A stretch of 64,000 nucleotides of DNA from Nonomuraea sp. SYSU D8015 (lineage in GTDB: Bacteria > Actinomycetota > Actinomycetes > Streptosporangiales > Streptosporangiaceae). Shown here one piece after another: positions 8,436-15,976 of the stretch. Below the pieces are notes generated by a model. The model was not told the origin of the DNA, did not search any database, and was given only the letters and a program-made list of their open reading frames with translations. The DNA is taken from contig NZ_VJYI01000012.1 of NCBI RefSeq assembly GCF_008065375.1, positions 1-64,000 of the forward strand. The letters run 5' to 3'. Position numbers and translations under genes: made by a program. Within the stretch, counting starts at the first letter, position 1. Each line of letters begins with the position of its first letter.

Positions 8436-8882
8436 TCACCCTTGAGCGTTGTGGCGGGTGGCGTTGGCCGTGATGGCGGCCTGGAAGTACGCGGCCAGGC
8501 CGGGGGCGATGCGGTCGAAGGACTCCGTGAAGCGGGCGTCGGTGACGTACAGCTCGCCGAGGCCGCGGTGGATCTCGTACGTGCAGGTGTAGCACCAGCG
8601 CTCGATGTGGGCGCGATGCTCCTCCGCGAGGTCCATGGCCAGGTCCCCGTCAGCCGGGGCGCCCGAGCTCATCGCCTCCGCCATGCGGGCCGAGATGTCG
8701 CCCGCCTCCGCCATGAACCGCTTCCAGTCCTCCTTCGTGCACGAGGCCGCACGGCGCTGCGACTCCGCCCAGGCGTCCGAGCCGCCCCAGCGCCGCTCCG
8801 CCTCGGCGGCGTGGTCGTCGGGGTTGAAATCGCCGAACAGCTCCGCGCGTTCCTCAGGAGTGAGGTTGAGCTTTGCGGACAT
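8436..8882 (-). CDS. standalone TipAS antibiotic-recognition domain protein
   Basis: 148 residues, nearly all one TipAS domain: LTPEERAELFGDFNPDDHAAEAERRWG at the start, a central WKRFMAEAGDI, then HRAHIERWCYTCTYEIHRGLGELYV, and a C-terminal DRIAPGLAAYFQAAI. In TipA proteins this domain follows a MerR DNA-binding region and traps thiopeptide antibiotics through a Cys; here no MerR domain precedes it. A Cys pair (CYTC) is present. It probably acts as a drug-sequestering protein rather than a regulator. The ATG at 8882 has GAAGGGA upstream. Confidence 0.85.
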   Translation of the reverse strand: MSAKLNLTPEERAELFGDFNPDDHAAEAERRWGGSDAWAESQRRAASCTKEDWKRFMAEAGDISARMAEAMSSGAPADGDLAMDLAEEHRAHIERWCYTCTYEIHRGLGELYVTDARFTESFDRIAPGLAAYFQAAITANATRHNAQG

Positions 8883-8914
8883 TTGTCATCCCTTCGTAGG
8901 TGTCTACGGAGGCG

Positions 8915-8945
8915 ACGCTAAAGTCTCACGCGGCGTGAGAGTCAA
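8915..8945 (-). promoter_or_regulatory. MerR-type promoter with palindromic spacer for the TipAS gene
   Basis: On the minus strand a -35 TTGACT (8940-8945) and a -10 TAGCGT (8915-8920) are separated by 19 bp instead of 17. The spacer carries a perfect palindrome, TCTCACGC-G-GCGTGAGA read on the plus strand (8924-8940). An overlong spacer with a central dyad is the hallmark of promoters bent into shape by MerR-family activators, and from memory the tipA operator has a similar CTCACGT...ACGTGAG core. It lies ~30 bp before the TipAS start and just upstream of the divergent HAD gene. Confidence 0.7.
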
Positions 8946-8960
8946 ACGGGAAGAGGCGCT

Positions 8961-9932
8961 GTGCTGATCGACGGGTACGACACCCTGCTGCTCGACCTCG
9001 ACGGCGTGGTCTATCTGGGCGCCCACGCGGTCCCGGGGGCCCCGGCCGCGCTGGAGCGGGCCCGCGGGAGGGGAGTGCGGCTGGCCTACGTCACCAACAA
9101 CGCCTCCCGCACGCCTGCCGCCATCGCCGCCCACCTGCGTGAGCTCGGAGCGCCGGCCACGGCCGCGGACGTGGTGACCTCCGCGCAGGCCGCCGCCCGG
9201 CTGATCGCCGAGCGGGTGCCGCCGGGGTCGAACGTGCTCGTCGTCGGCGGATCCGGGCTGCGGATGGCCGTACGGGACCGTGGGCTCCGCCCGGTTTCGA
9301 CGGCCTTGGACTCGCCGGTCGCGGTGGTGCAGGGGATCGCGCCCGGTTTGTCGTACGGGCTGCTGTCCGAGGGGACGCTGGCGGTGCGGCAGGGGGCGTG
9401 GTTCGTGGCCGCCAACAGCGACAGCACGATGCCCACGGGGCGCGGGGAGCTGCCGGGGAACGGGGCGATGGTGCGGGTCATCGCCGCCGCCACCGGGGTG
9501 GAGCCGGTGTACGCCGGCAAGCCGGACCCGCCGCTGCACCGCGAGTCGATGATCCGTACGGGTGCTCGGCGGCCGCTGGTCGTGGGAGACCGGCTGGACA
9601 CCGACATCGAGGGCGCCTCCAACGCCGGGGTCGACAGCCTGCTCGTCCTCACAGGGGTGGCCACCGCCGCCGACGTGCTGACGGCGGAGCCCCGGCACCG
9701 GCCTGCCTACGTCGCCGAGACCCTGGACGCGTTGCACCTGCCCTATCCCGAGGTGCGGGACGGCGCCTGCGGAGGGTGGCGGGCCCGCTGGCAGGACGGC
9801 GCGCTGCGGCTGGACGGGGACGGGAGCAGGATCGACGGGCTGCGGGCGGCCTGCGACGCGGCGTGGGCGGTGGCCGGCGAGGGGCGGCTCGAGGAGGACG
9901 CGGTCAAGCCCGTCCTCGACCGCCTCGGATAG
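8961..9932 (+). CDS. HAD-IIA family sugar/nucleotide phosphatase
   Basis: 323 residues. HAD motif I LLDLDGVVYLG (residues ~10-20, nucleophile Asp), motif II YVTNNAS (~47), the Lys of GKPDPPLH (~190), and motif IV VGDRLDTDIEGASNAG (~208) are all intact, with the C2 cap typical of NagD/4-nitrophenylphosphatase-like enzymes. It probably dephosphorylates a small metabolite. GTG 8961 follows GGGAAGAGG. In actinobacteria this phosphatase commonly sits upstream of tlyA; here a three-gene minus-strand group (exporter plus SCP2 protein) intervenes. Confidence 0.88.
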   Translation: MLIDGYDTLLLDLDGVVYLGAHAVPGAPAALERARGRGVRLAYVTNNASRTPAAIAAHLRELGAPATAADVVTSAQAAARLIAERVPPGSNVLVVGGSGLRMAVRDRGLRPVSTALDSPVAVVQGIAPGLSYGLLSEGTLAVRQGAWFVAANSDSTMPTGRGELPGNGAMVRVIAAATGVEPVYAGKPDPPLHRESMIRTGARRPLVVGDRLDTDIEGASNAGVDSLLVLTGVATAADVLTAEPRHRPAYVAETLDALHLPYPEVRDGACGGWRARWQDGALRLDGDGSRIDGLRAACDAAWAVAGEGRLEEDAVKPVLDRLG

Positions 9933-10017
9933 CCCTTCGCCGGCGCGGCGGCCCTCTGGCCCCGGAGGCCCGGCGCCTCCGTGGCCCGGGAGCCTTCGTG
10001 GCCCGATGGCCGCGGCG

Positions 10018-10791
10018 TCACGCGATGCGTTCGCGGGTCTGTCTCGTGAACTGCCACGCGCCCACCGCCAGCAGCGCCGCCGACGCAACCATGAGCGCGC
10101 CCAGCGACAGCGGCACCCGGCCGTTCCACCCGTCCACCACCAGCAGCCGCATCGCCTCGATGGCGTACGTGAGCGGGTTGGCCCGCGCCACCGCCTCCAT
10201 CCACCCCGGCATGGCCGTCAGCGGCACGAACGCGTTGCTCATGAACAGCAGCGGCAGCGACGCGAACCCGGTGATCGCGAAGAACGTCCCGTGCGAGCGC
10301 ACCGCGCAGGCCAGCGCCATCGCGGCGGCCGTGAGCGCCAGGGTCAGCAGCGCCGTCGCCGCCAGGATCGCCGGCACGCCGAGCAAGCCGGACGCGGGGC
10401 GCACCCCGAGGGCGAGCGCCACCAGCAGGATCACGATCACCTGAGCGGAGTTCATGCCCACCTGGAAGACGAACCGCGACACGATCAGCGAGCTGCGTCT
10501 GATCGGCATGCTGAGCAGCTTGTCGAGATAGCCGGTCTCCTTGTCGAACAGCAGCGGCATCGCCGCCGTCACCCCGTTGCCGACCACGGTGAACGCGATG
10601 ACGCCCGGCACCGCGAACGCGATGTAGTCGCCCGTGCCGACCACCCGGGGATCGACCGCGCCGCCCAGCGCCCCGGCGAAGAACACCAGCCACACCGCCG
10701 GCTGCAGCACGCTGAACAGCAGGTTGAGGCGCTCGCGCAGCACCATGAGCAGCCACCGCCTCGACAGCGCCAGGACCTCCTGCGCCCACAT
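10018..10791 (-). CDS. ABC-2 type transporter permease (DrrB-like)
   Basis: 257 residues. After a short N-terminal segment (RRWLLMVLRERLNLLFSVLQP) come six hydrophobic stretches, and the ABC-2 permease pattern is clear (LLFDKETGYLDKLLSMPIRRSS in the first loop; NPLTYAIEAMR near residue 215). It pairs with the ATPase immediately upstream; the coding regions touch as TGATG, and a GTG one codon earlier would give a 4-bp overlap. The pair resembles daunorubicin-resistance DrrAB exporters, so drug or lipid export is the likely role. Confidence 0.88.
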   Translation of the reverse strand: MWAQEVLALSRRWLLMVLRERLNLLFSVLQPAVWLVFFAGALGGAVDPRVVGTGDYIAFAVPGVIAFTVVGNGVTAAMPLLFDKETGYLDKLLSMPIRRSSLIVSRFVFQVGMNSAQVIVILLVALALGVRPASGLLGVPAILAATALLTLALTAAAMALACAVRSHGTFFAITGFASLPLLFMSNAFVPLTAMPGWMEAVARANPLTYAIEAMRLLVVDGWNGRVPLSLGALMVASAALLAVGAWQFTRQTRERIA

Positions 10792-11546
10792 CACCCTGCC
10801 TCCCCCTCCCGCAGCGCGTGCCCGGTGTGCCGGAGGAACACCTCGTCGAGCGTGGGCGCCCCCAGGGCGTCCTTCAGTTCGGCGGGGGTGCCGCTCACCA
10901 CCTCGCGGCCGTGGTCGACGATCGTCAGGCGGTCGCAGAGGCGGTCGGCCTCGTCCATGTAGTTGGTGGCCAGCAGCACGGTCATGCCCTCGGCGCAGAG
11001 CCCGCGGATGTGGTCCCAGACGCGGTGGCGCGAGTGGACGTCCAGACCGAGCGTCGGCTCGTCGAGTATCAGCAGCTCAGGCCGGTGCAGCAGCCCGCAG
11101 GCCAGGTCGAGGCGCTTCTGCATGCCTCCGGAGTATTCCTGGACGAGCCGGTCGGCGTGCTCGGAGAGCCCCACCAGGTCGAGCACCTCGGCGGCCCTGG
11201 CCTTCACCCGCCGCCTCGGCACGTGGTAGAGGGACGCCTCGATCTCGGCCTTCTCCCTGCCGGTCAGCAGGTAGGAGCCCATGGGGGAGACCTGCTGCAT
11301 CACGTACCCGATGCGCTTGCGCACCTCTCCGGCCGCCCGCACCACGTCGAACCCGCACACCTGGGCCGCGCCCCCGCTCGGCGGGAGCAGGGTGGCGAGC
11401 ATCCTGATCGTGGTCGTCTTCCCGGCGCCGTTCGGGCCGAGGAGGCCGAAGATCTCGCCGGGCGCGATCGTCAGGGCGAGCCCGTCGACGGCGGCGTGGC
11501 CGCCGAAGGATCGGCTCAGCCGTTCGGCCTCGATGATCAGACCCAT
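10791..11546 (-). CDS. ABC transporter ATP-binding protein (DrrA-like)
   Basis: 251 residues. Walker A GPNGAGKTT at ~37-45, signature YSGGMQKRLDLA, Walker B LLILDEPTLGLD and the H-loop region LLATNYMDEADRLCD are all intact. The subtype matches the DrrA/daunorubicin group that pairs with ABC-2 permeases. The start is uncertain: ATG 11546 gives the usual N-terminus (GLIIEAERLSRSFGG); an ATG at 11582 would add 12 residues. The permease follows with overlapping codons, so the two are co-translated. The preceding gene in the same direction is the SCP2-like protein, 71 bp upstream. Confidence 0.9.
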   Translation of the reverse strand: MGLIIEAERLSRSFGGHAAVDGLALTIAPGEIFGLLGPNGAGKTTTIRMLATLLPPSGGAAQVCGFDVVRAAGEVRKRIGYVMQQVSPMGSYLLTGREKAEIEASLYHVPRRRVKARAAEVLDLVGLSEHADRLVQEYSGGMQKRLDLACGLLHRPELLILDEPTLGLDVHSRHRVWDHIRGLCAEGMTVLLATNYMDEADRLCDRLTIVDHGREVVSGTPAELKDALGAPTLDEVFLRHTGHALREGEAG

Positions 11547-11617
11547 TTCGTTCACCCATCGCCCAATGATTAACGCTTCCATTAAATAACTGGAGGGCGA
11601 GGGCGGTCAACGGGCGG

Positions 11618-11965
11618 CTAGATCAGCCTCCGCAGGCGCAGCAGGTCGCCGAAGCTGGCGTCGATCTTCACGCGGCCGCCGAGCAGCGCGCGCGCCAGGT
11701 CCAGCTCCCCGTCGACCAGCGCGATCAGGTCGTCGCTCACGATCGTGAGCTTGACGTCGGCGGGCTTGCCGTCCGCGGGCGGCTCCTCCCTGAACGGTTC
11801 CAGCCCCCCGTGGTGCAGCCGGCCGTAGAAGGTCACGTCGAGGTCGGACACCCGGCAGCTGACCGTACGTTCGACCACGTGCTTGGCGCGGTCCTCCTCG
11901 TCGATCTCGTCGAACTGGGCGACGAGCTTGGCCAGTGCCGCCCGGCACTCCTCGACGCTTGCCAT
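11618..11965 (-). CDS. SCP2 sterol-binding-domain-like protein
   Basis: 115 residues. The pattern resembles small SCP2/alkyl-sulfatase C-terminal domain proteins: an amphipathic N-terminal helix (EECRAALAKLVAQFDEID), then strands (RTVSCRVSDLDVTFYGRLH), KLTIVSDDLIALVDGELDLARALLGGRVKID and a closing helix FGDLLRLRRLI. The DLIALVDGELD...LLGGRVKI part is typical of the family, which binds lipids or fatty acyl chains. The ATG at 11965 was chosen because AAGGA lies eight bases upstream; longer readings to 12055 have no support. Same strand as the exporter genes, so a lipid-related link is possible. Confidence 0.7.
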   Translation of the reverse strand: MASVEECRAALAKLVAQFDEIDEEDRAKHVVERTVSCRVSDLDVTFYGRLHHGGLEPFREEPPADGKPADVKLTIVSDDLIALVDGELDLARALLGGRVKIDASFGDLLRLRRLI

Positions 11966-12093
11966 GATGTGCATCCTTTCTTTCTCTTTGCGGACGGTAG
12001 CGTTCCACATCACTAGCACCCCCGTATGACCTTCAACGCTTAACACACTTGCCAAGGTCCCCGGACGCTCGCGGGAGGCGTTACGGTCGAGTC

Positions 12094-12270
12094 ATGAGTG
12101 AGCTGCCGGAGGAGAGCGGCGACGAGCGGGTCGCCGCCATCGTGGCCGGGCTCGGCCGCCTGGGCGAGCTGCCCGTCGGCGCGCACGTGCCGGTCTTCGA
12201 GGAGGCGTTTGCCGAGCTGGAGGCCACCCTGGCGGCGGCCGTGGACGACCTGGCCCAGGGAGACCGGTGA
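12094..12270 (+). CDS. small conserved protein upstream of tlyA
   Basis: 58 residues, acidic and helical (AAIVAGLGRLGELPVGAHVPVFEEAFAELEATL). A short protein of this kind precedes tlyA in other actinomycetes as far as I recall. Its stop overlaps the tlyA start as GTGA, so the two are translationally coupled. No motif or membrane segment; function unknown. Confidence 0.72.
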   Translation: MSELPEESGDERVAAIVAGLGRLGELPVGAHVPVFEEAFAELEATLAAAVDDLAQGDR

Positions 12271-13079
12271 GCCGGAGGATCCGTCTCGACAGCGAGCTGG
12301 TGCGCCGCGGCCTGGCGCGCTCGCGCGAGCAGGCGGCCCAGCTCATCGACGCCGGCCGGGTCACGGTCGGCGGGCAGACCGCGCGCAAGCCCGCCACCCA
12401 GGTCGACACCGCCTCCGCCATCGTCGTGGCCGCCTCCGAGGAGGGCCCCGACTATGTCTCGCGCGGAGCGCACAAGCTGCTGGGCGCGCTCGACACGTTC
12501 CGGAGCCTGACGGTCGAGGGCCGCCGGTGCCTCGACGCGGGCGCCTCCACGGGCGGGTTCACCGACGTGCTGCTGCGCCGCGGCGCCGCCCACGTGCTGG
12601 CCGTCGACGTGGGCTACGGCCAGCTGGCCTGGTCGCTGCGGACCGACGAGCGGGTGACGGTGATGGAGCGGGTCAACGTCCGCGACCTGACCCCCGACAT
12701 GGTCGGCGAGCCGCCCACGCTCATCGTGGGCGACCTGTCGTTCATCTCGCTGCGGCTGGTGCTGCCCGCGCTGGCCGCCGTGGCCGCGCCGCGGGCCGAC
12801 CTCGTGCTGCTGGTCAAACCGCAGTTCGAGGTGGGCAAGGACCTCGTCGGCGCCGGCGGCGTCGTCCGCGACCCCGCGCTGCGGGCCGGCGCGGTGCGCG
12901 AGGCCGCGGCCAAGGCGCGGGAGCTGGAGCTGACCGTGCGCGGGGTGACCGCCAGCCCGCTGCCCGGACCGTCGGGAAACGTGGAATATCTCCTCTGGCT
13001 GGGCAAGGGAGAAGGCGAGCCGCCGATCGCCGACCTCGAAGCCGAGATCCAGCGTGCCGTCGCGGAAGGGCCCCAATGA
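12267..13079 (+). CDS. tlyA: TlyA family rRNA (cytidine-2'-O)-methyltransferase
   Basis: 270 residues. An S4 RNA-binding domain (residues ~1-60: RIRLDSELVRRGLARSR...GRVTVGG) is followed by an FtsJ-like domain. The linker RGAHKL at ~66 and SAM motif LDAGASTGGFTD (~89-100) match TlyA. The K-D-K-E catalytic set can be placed at K70 (AHKL), D in VGDLSFIS, K in LLVKPQFE and E in GNVEYLLWL. The enzyme methylates C1920 of 23S and C1409 of 16S rRNA in related bacteria, which governs capreomycin/viomycin sensitivity. It is coupled to the gene before (GTGA) and ends by ATGA overlap with a duplicated nadK start. Confidence 0.94.
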   Translation: MSRRIRLDSELVRRGLARSREQAAQLIDAGRVTVGGQTARKPATQVDTASAIVVAASEEGPDYVSRGAHKLLGALDTFRSLTVEGRRCLDAGASTGGFTDVLLRRGAAHVLAVDVGYGQLAWSLRTDERVTVMERVNVRDLTPDMVGEPPTLIVGDLSFISLRLVLPALAAVAAPRADLVLLVKPQFEVGKDLVGAGGVVRDPALRAGAVREAAAKARELELTVRGVTASPLPGPSGNVEYLLWLGKGEGEPPIADLEAEIQRAVAEGPQ

Positions 13080-13209
13080 ACCGGACCGTGCTGGACGCCG
13101 TAGACACTGGGCGTGGCGTCACCGTCGAGAGCGCCGCGGAAGGGTCGTGATGAACCGGACCGTGCTGGTCGCCGTACACACCGGGCGGGGCGCCGCCGTC
13201 GAGAGCGCC
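13062..13209 (+). repeat. 74-bp tandem duplication of the nadK 5' end
   Basis: Units 13062-13135 and 13136-13209 align at an offset of exactly 74 bases: GCGGAAGGG, then ATGAACCGGACCGTGCTGG, and both end GTCGAGAGCGCC. They differ at roughly a dozen positions. Since 74 is not a multiple of three, the first copy runs out of frame at a TGA (13148-13150) that overlaps the ATG of the intact nadK as TGATG. The first copy therefore forms a 24-codon leader ORF (13076-13150). Confidence 0.93.
13076..13150 (+). CDS. 24-codon leader ORF made by duplication of the nadK start
   Basis: Begins at an ATG that overlaps the tlyA stop (ATGA, the coupling arrangement expected of nadK itself). It encodes MNRTVLDAVDTGRGV... 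and ends at a TGA overlapping the nadK ATG (TGATG). Its first residues mirror the true NadK N-terminus. It probably serves to pass ribosomes from tlyA to nadK; no function of the peptide is implied. Confidence 0.45.
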   Translation: MNRTVLDAVDTGRGVTVESAAEGS

Positions 13210-14049
13210 CGCCTGGTCATCAACCGGCTGGTCGACGCCGGCATCACCGTCAGGGTGCTGGAGTCCGAGGCCGACGAGCTCGGCTGCCGCGGGACCGTGG
13301 CGGTGCCCGGCGACCCGAGCGCGGCCAAGGACGCCGAGGTCATGATGGTGCTCGGCGGCGACGGCTCGCTGCTGCGCGCCGCCGAGCTGGCCAGGCCCGC
13401 GGGCACGCCGCTGCTGGGCGTCAACCTCGGGCACGTCGGGTTCCTCGCCGAGGCCGAGGTGGCCGACCTGGCCACGGCCGTCGACAACGTCGTGGCGGGC
13501 CGCTACGACGTCGAGGAGCGCATGACGATCGACGTTCTCGCCCGGCTGAACGGCCGGGTGCTGGCCGACACGTGGGCGCTCAACGAGGCCACCGTCGAGA
13601 AGCAGGAGCGCATGCTCGAGGTGGTCGCCGAGATCGACGGCCGGCCGCTGTCGCGGTGGGGCTGCGACGGCGTGATCTGCGCCACGCCGACCGGCTCGAC
13701 GGCTTATGCGTTCTCGGCGGGCGGCCCGGTCGTGTGGCCGGAGGTCGAGGCGCTGCTCATGGTGCCCATCAGCGCCCACGCGCTGTTCGCCAAGCCGCTG
13801 GTGGTCTCGCCCCGCTCCACACTGGCCGTCGAGATCCTGCCCGCCACGCCGGGCGGCGTCCTGTGGTGCGACGGGCGGCGCCGCTTCGAGCTCCCGTCCG
13901 GCGCCCGGGTGGAGGTCCGCAGGGGCGCCGATCCCGTACGCCTGGCGCGCCTGCACGGCGTCGAGAGCACCGGCGCGCCCTTCACCGACCGGCTGGTCGC
14001 GAAGTTCGAGCTACCTGTTCAGGGCTGGCGCGGAAGGGTGCGACCCTGA
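13150..14049 (+). CDS. nadK: NAD kinase
   Basis: 299 residues. Phosphorylates NAD to NADP with ATP or polyphosphate. The GGDG nucleotide motif is at residues ~69-72 (VLGGDGSLLRAA), with LNEATVEK and the glycine-rich GVICATPTGSTAYAFSAGGP further on, all intact. The start is ATG 13150 (GTG 13147 also possible), overlapping the stop of the duplicated leader. Gene order tlyA-nadK-recN is conserved in actinobacteria including Mycobacterium (Rv1694-Rv1696). Confidence 0.95.
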   Translation: MNRTVLVAVHTGRGAAVESARLVINRLVDAGITVRVLESEADELGCRGTVAVPGDPSAAKDAEVMMVLGGDGSLLRAAELARPAGTPLLGVNLGHVGFLAEAEVADLATAVDNVVAGRYDVEERMTIDVLARLNGRVLADTWALNEATVEKQERMLEVVAEIDGRPLSRWGCDGVICATPTGSTAYAFSAGGPVVWPEVEALLMVPISAHALFAKPLVVSPRSTLAVEILPATPGGVLWCDGRRRFELPSGARVEVRRGADPVRLARLHGVESTGAPFTDRLVAKFELPVQGWRGRVRP

Positions 14050-14193
14050 GTGAATGGGATGCAGAACGCGTAGGATCACGTGGGCGTGGCGGGTCGCGCA
14101 CAGCGGCCCGCCCGCAGGCGGAGGCGTTCGCCCTCGCAGGTGTTCGGAGACGATCCGTGTGACCAAAAGACACGGCAGTGACGGGAGTGGGCA

Positions 14194-15903
14194 GTGCGAC
14201 CAAGGGTCGAGGAGGTCCGCATCCAAGGGCTCGGCGTCATCGACGAGGCCGTCCTAGAGCTTTCGCCGGGCTTCAACGTGGTCACCGGCGAGACCGGCGC
14301 GGGCAAGACGATGGTCGTCACCGGGCTCGGGCTGCTGTTCGGCGGCCGGGCCGATCCCTCGCGCATCCGCCCGGGGGCCGACCGGGCGTCGGTGGAGGGC
14401 ACGCTGGTCATCGAGCCGGGCGGCCGCGTCGCCCAGCAGGTCGAGGACATCGGTGGCGAGGCCGAGGACGGCACACTGATCATCTCCCGCACGGTGTCGG
14501 CCGAAGGCAGGTCCAGGGCCTGGCTCGGCGGACGCACGGTGCCCGTCGGCACCCTGACGTACCTCGCAGACGACCTGGTGGCGGTGCACGGGCAGATGGA
14601 CCAGCAGCGGCTGTTGCAGCCCGCGAGGCAGCGGGCCGCGCTCGACCGCTACGCCGGGGAGGAGCTCGTCAAGCCGCTGCGGGCCTACACGCAGGCCTAC
14701 AAACGGCACAAGCAGATCGCCGCGCAGCTGGAGGAGCTGACCACCAGGGCCAGGGAGCGGGCGCAGGAGGCCGACATGCTGCGCTTCGGCCTGGAGGAGA
14801 TCGAGAAGGTCGACCCCAAGCCGGGCGAGGACGCCGACCTGCGCGGCGAGGAGGAGCGGCTCTCGCACGCCGACGCCCTGCGCAGCGCCGCCACCACCGC
14901 CCACACGGCGCTGCTCGGCGACCCCATGGAGGCCGCGGGAAGCCCCCACGACGTGATCTCGCTGCTCGGCGAGGCCCGCGCGGCCGTGGAGGCGGTGCGC
15001 GACTTCGACGCCCAGCTCGCCAGCGTGGCCGACCGGCTGGCCGAGGCCGGATACCTGATCTCCGACGTGGCCACCGATCTGGCGGCGTACGCGGAGTCGA
15101 TCGAGGCCGATCCCGTGCGGCTGGCGGCCGTGCAGGAACGCCGGTCGGTGCTGTCCGGGCTGATCCGGAAATACGGCGAGGACAGCGCGGGCGTCCTGGC
15201 GTGGGCCCAGCGGGCCGCCGCCCGCCTGGCCGAGCTCGAGGGCGACGACGAGCGCATCGACCAGCTCACCGGCGAGTACGACGAGCTGACCGACAAGCTC
15301 ACCGACCTCGCCGCCGAGCTGACCCGGGTGCGCCAGGCCGCCGCCGAGCGGTTCGGCCAGGCCGTGACCGAGGAGCTGACGGCGCTGGCCATGCCCCACG
15401 CCAGGGTCGTGGTCCAGCTGACGCGGAGCGCGGAGTTCGGTCCCGAGGGCGTCGACGAGGTGGAGCTGCGGATGGCCGCACACCCCGCCGCGCCGCCGCT
15501 GCCGCTCAACAAGGGCGCCTCCGGCGGTGAGCTGAGCCGGGTGATGCTCGCGATCGAGGTCGTCTTCGCCGGCGCGGATCCGGTGCCGACGTTCGTGTTC
15601 GACGAGGTCGACGCCGGTGTCGGCGGCAAGGCGGCGGTGGAGATCGGGCGCCGCCTCGCCAGGCTCGCCCGCACCGCCCAGGTGATCGTCGTCACCCACC
15701 TGCCGCAGGTGGCCGCCTTCGCCGACCAGCACCTGGTGGTCGAGAAGGCGAGCGACGGCAGCGTCGTGCGCAGCGGCGTCACCGCGCTCGACCACGAGGG
15801 CCGCGTCCGCGAGCTGTCGCGCATGCTGGCCGGCCTGGAGGACTCCGAGCTCGGCCGGGCGCACGCCGAGGAACTGCTGGGCCTGGCCGCCGCCGACAGG
15901 TGA
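14194..15903 (+). CDS. recN: DNA repair protein RecN
   Basis: 569 residues. SMC-like ATPase for double-strand break repair. Walker A TGETGAGKT is at ~31-39, a long coiled coil occupies ~150-370, the ABC signature is NKGASGGELSR (~437), and Walker B TFVFDEVDAGVGG (~465) with the D-loop is intact, so the enzyme looks complete at the usual length. GTG 14194 has GGGAG upstream. A 144-bp gap separates it from nadK; I see no gene in that gap and no clear LexA box. Confidence 0.95.
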   Translation: MRPRVEEVRIQGLGVIDEAVLELSPGFNVVTGETGAGKTMVVTGLGLLFGGRADPSRIRPGADRASVEGTLVIEPGGRVAQQVEDIGGEAEDGTLIISRTVSAEGRSRAWLGGRTVPVGTLTYLADDLVAVHGQMDQQRLLQPARQRAALDRYAGEELVKPLRAYTQAYKRHKQIAAQLEELTTRARERAQEADMLRFGLEEIEKVDPKPGEDADLRGEEERLSHADALRSAATTAHTALLGDPMEAAGSPHDVISLLGEARAAVEAVRDFDAQLASVADRLAEAGYLISDVATDLAAYAESIEADPVRLAAVQERRSVLSGLIRKYGEDSAGVLAWAQRAAARLAELEGDDERIDQLTGEYDELTDKLTDLAAELTRVRQAAAERFGQAVTEELTALAMPHARVVVQLTRSAEFGPEGVDEVELRMAAHPAAPPLPLNKGASGGELSRVMLAIEVVFAGADPVPTFVFDEVDAGVGGKAAVEIGRRLARLARTAQVIVVTHLPQVAAFADQHLVVEKASDGSVVRSGVTALDHEGRVRELSRMLAGLEDSELGRAHAEELLGLAAADR

Positions 15904-15976
15904 TTCCAGGTGACATAGCGGACACGCCGCGTAATGCGTGGCCTCAGCGCTGTTTCGCTCTGGCAGGATGGTCTTG

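Noticed and set aside
12098..13150. A 350-residue frame through tlyA
   Set aside because: Out of frame with tlyA and without domains; only its last 24 codons (from 13076) are of interest, as the nadK leader.
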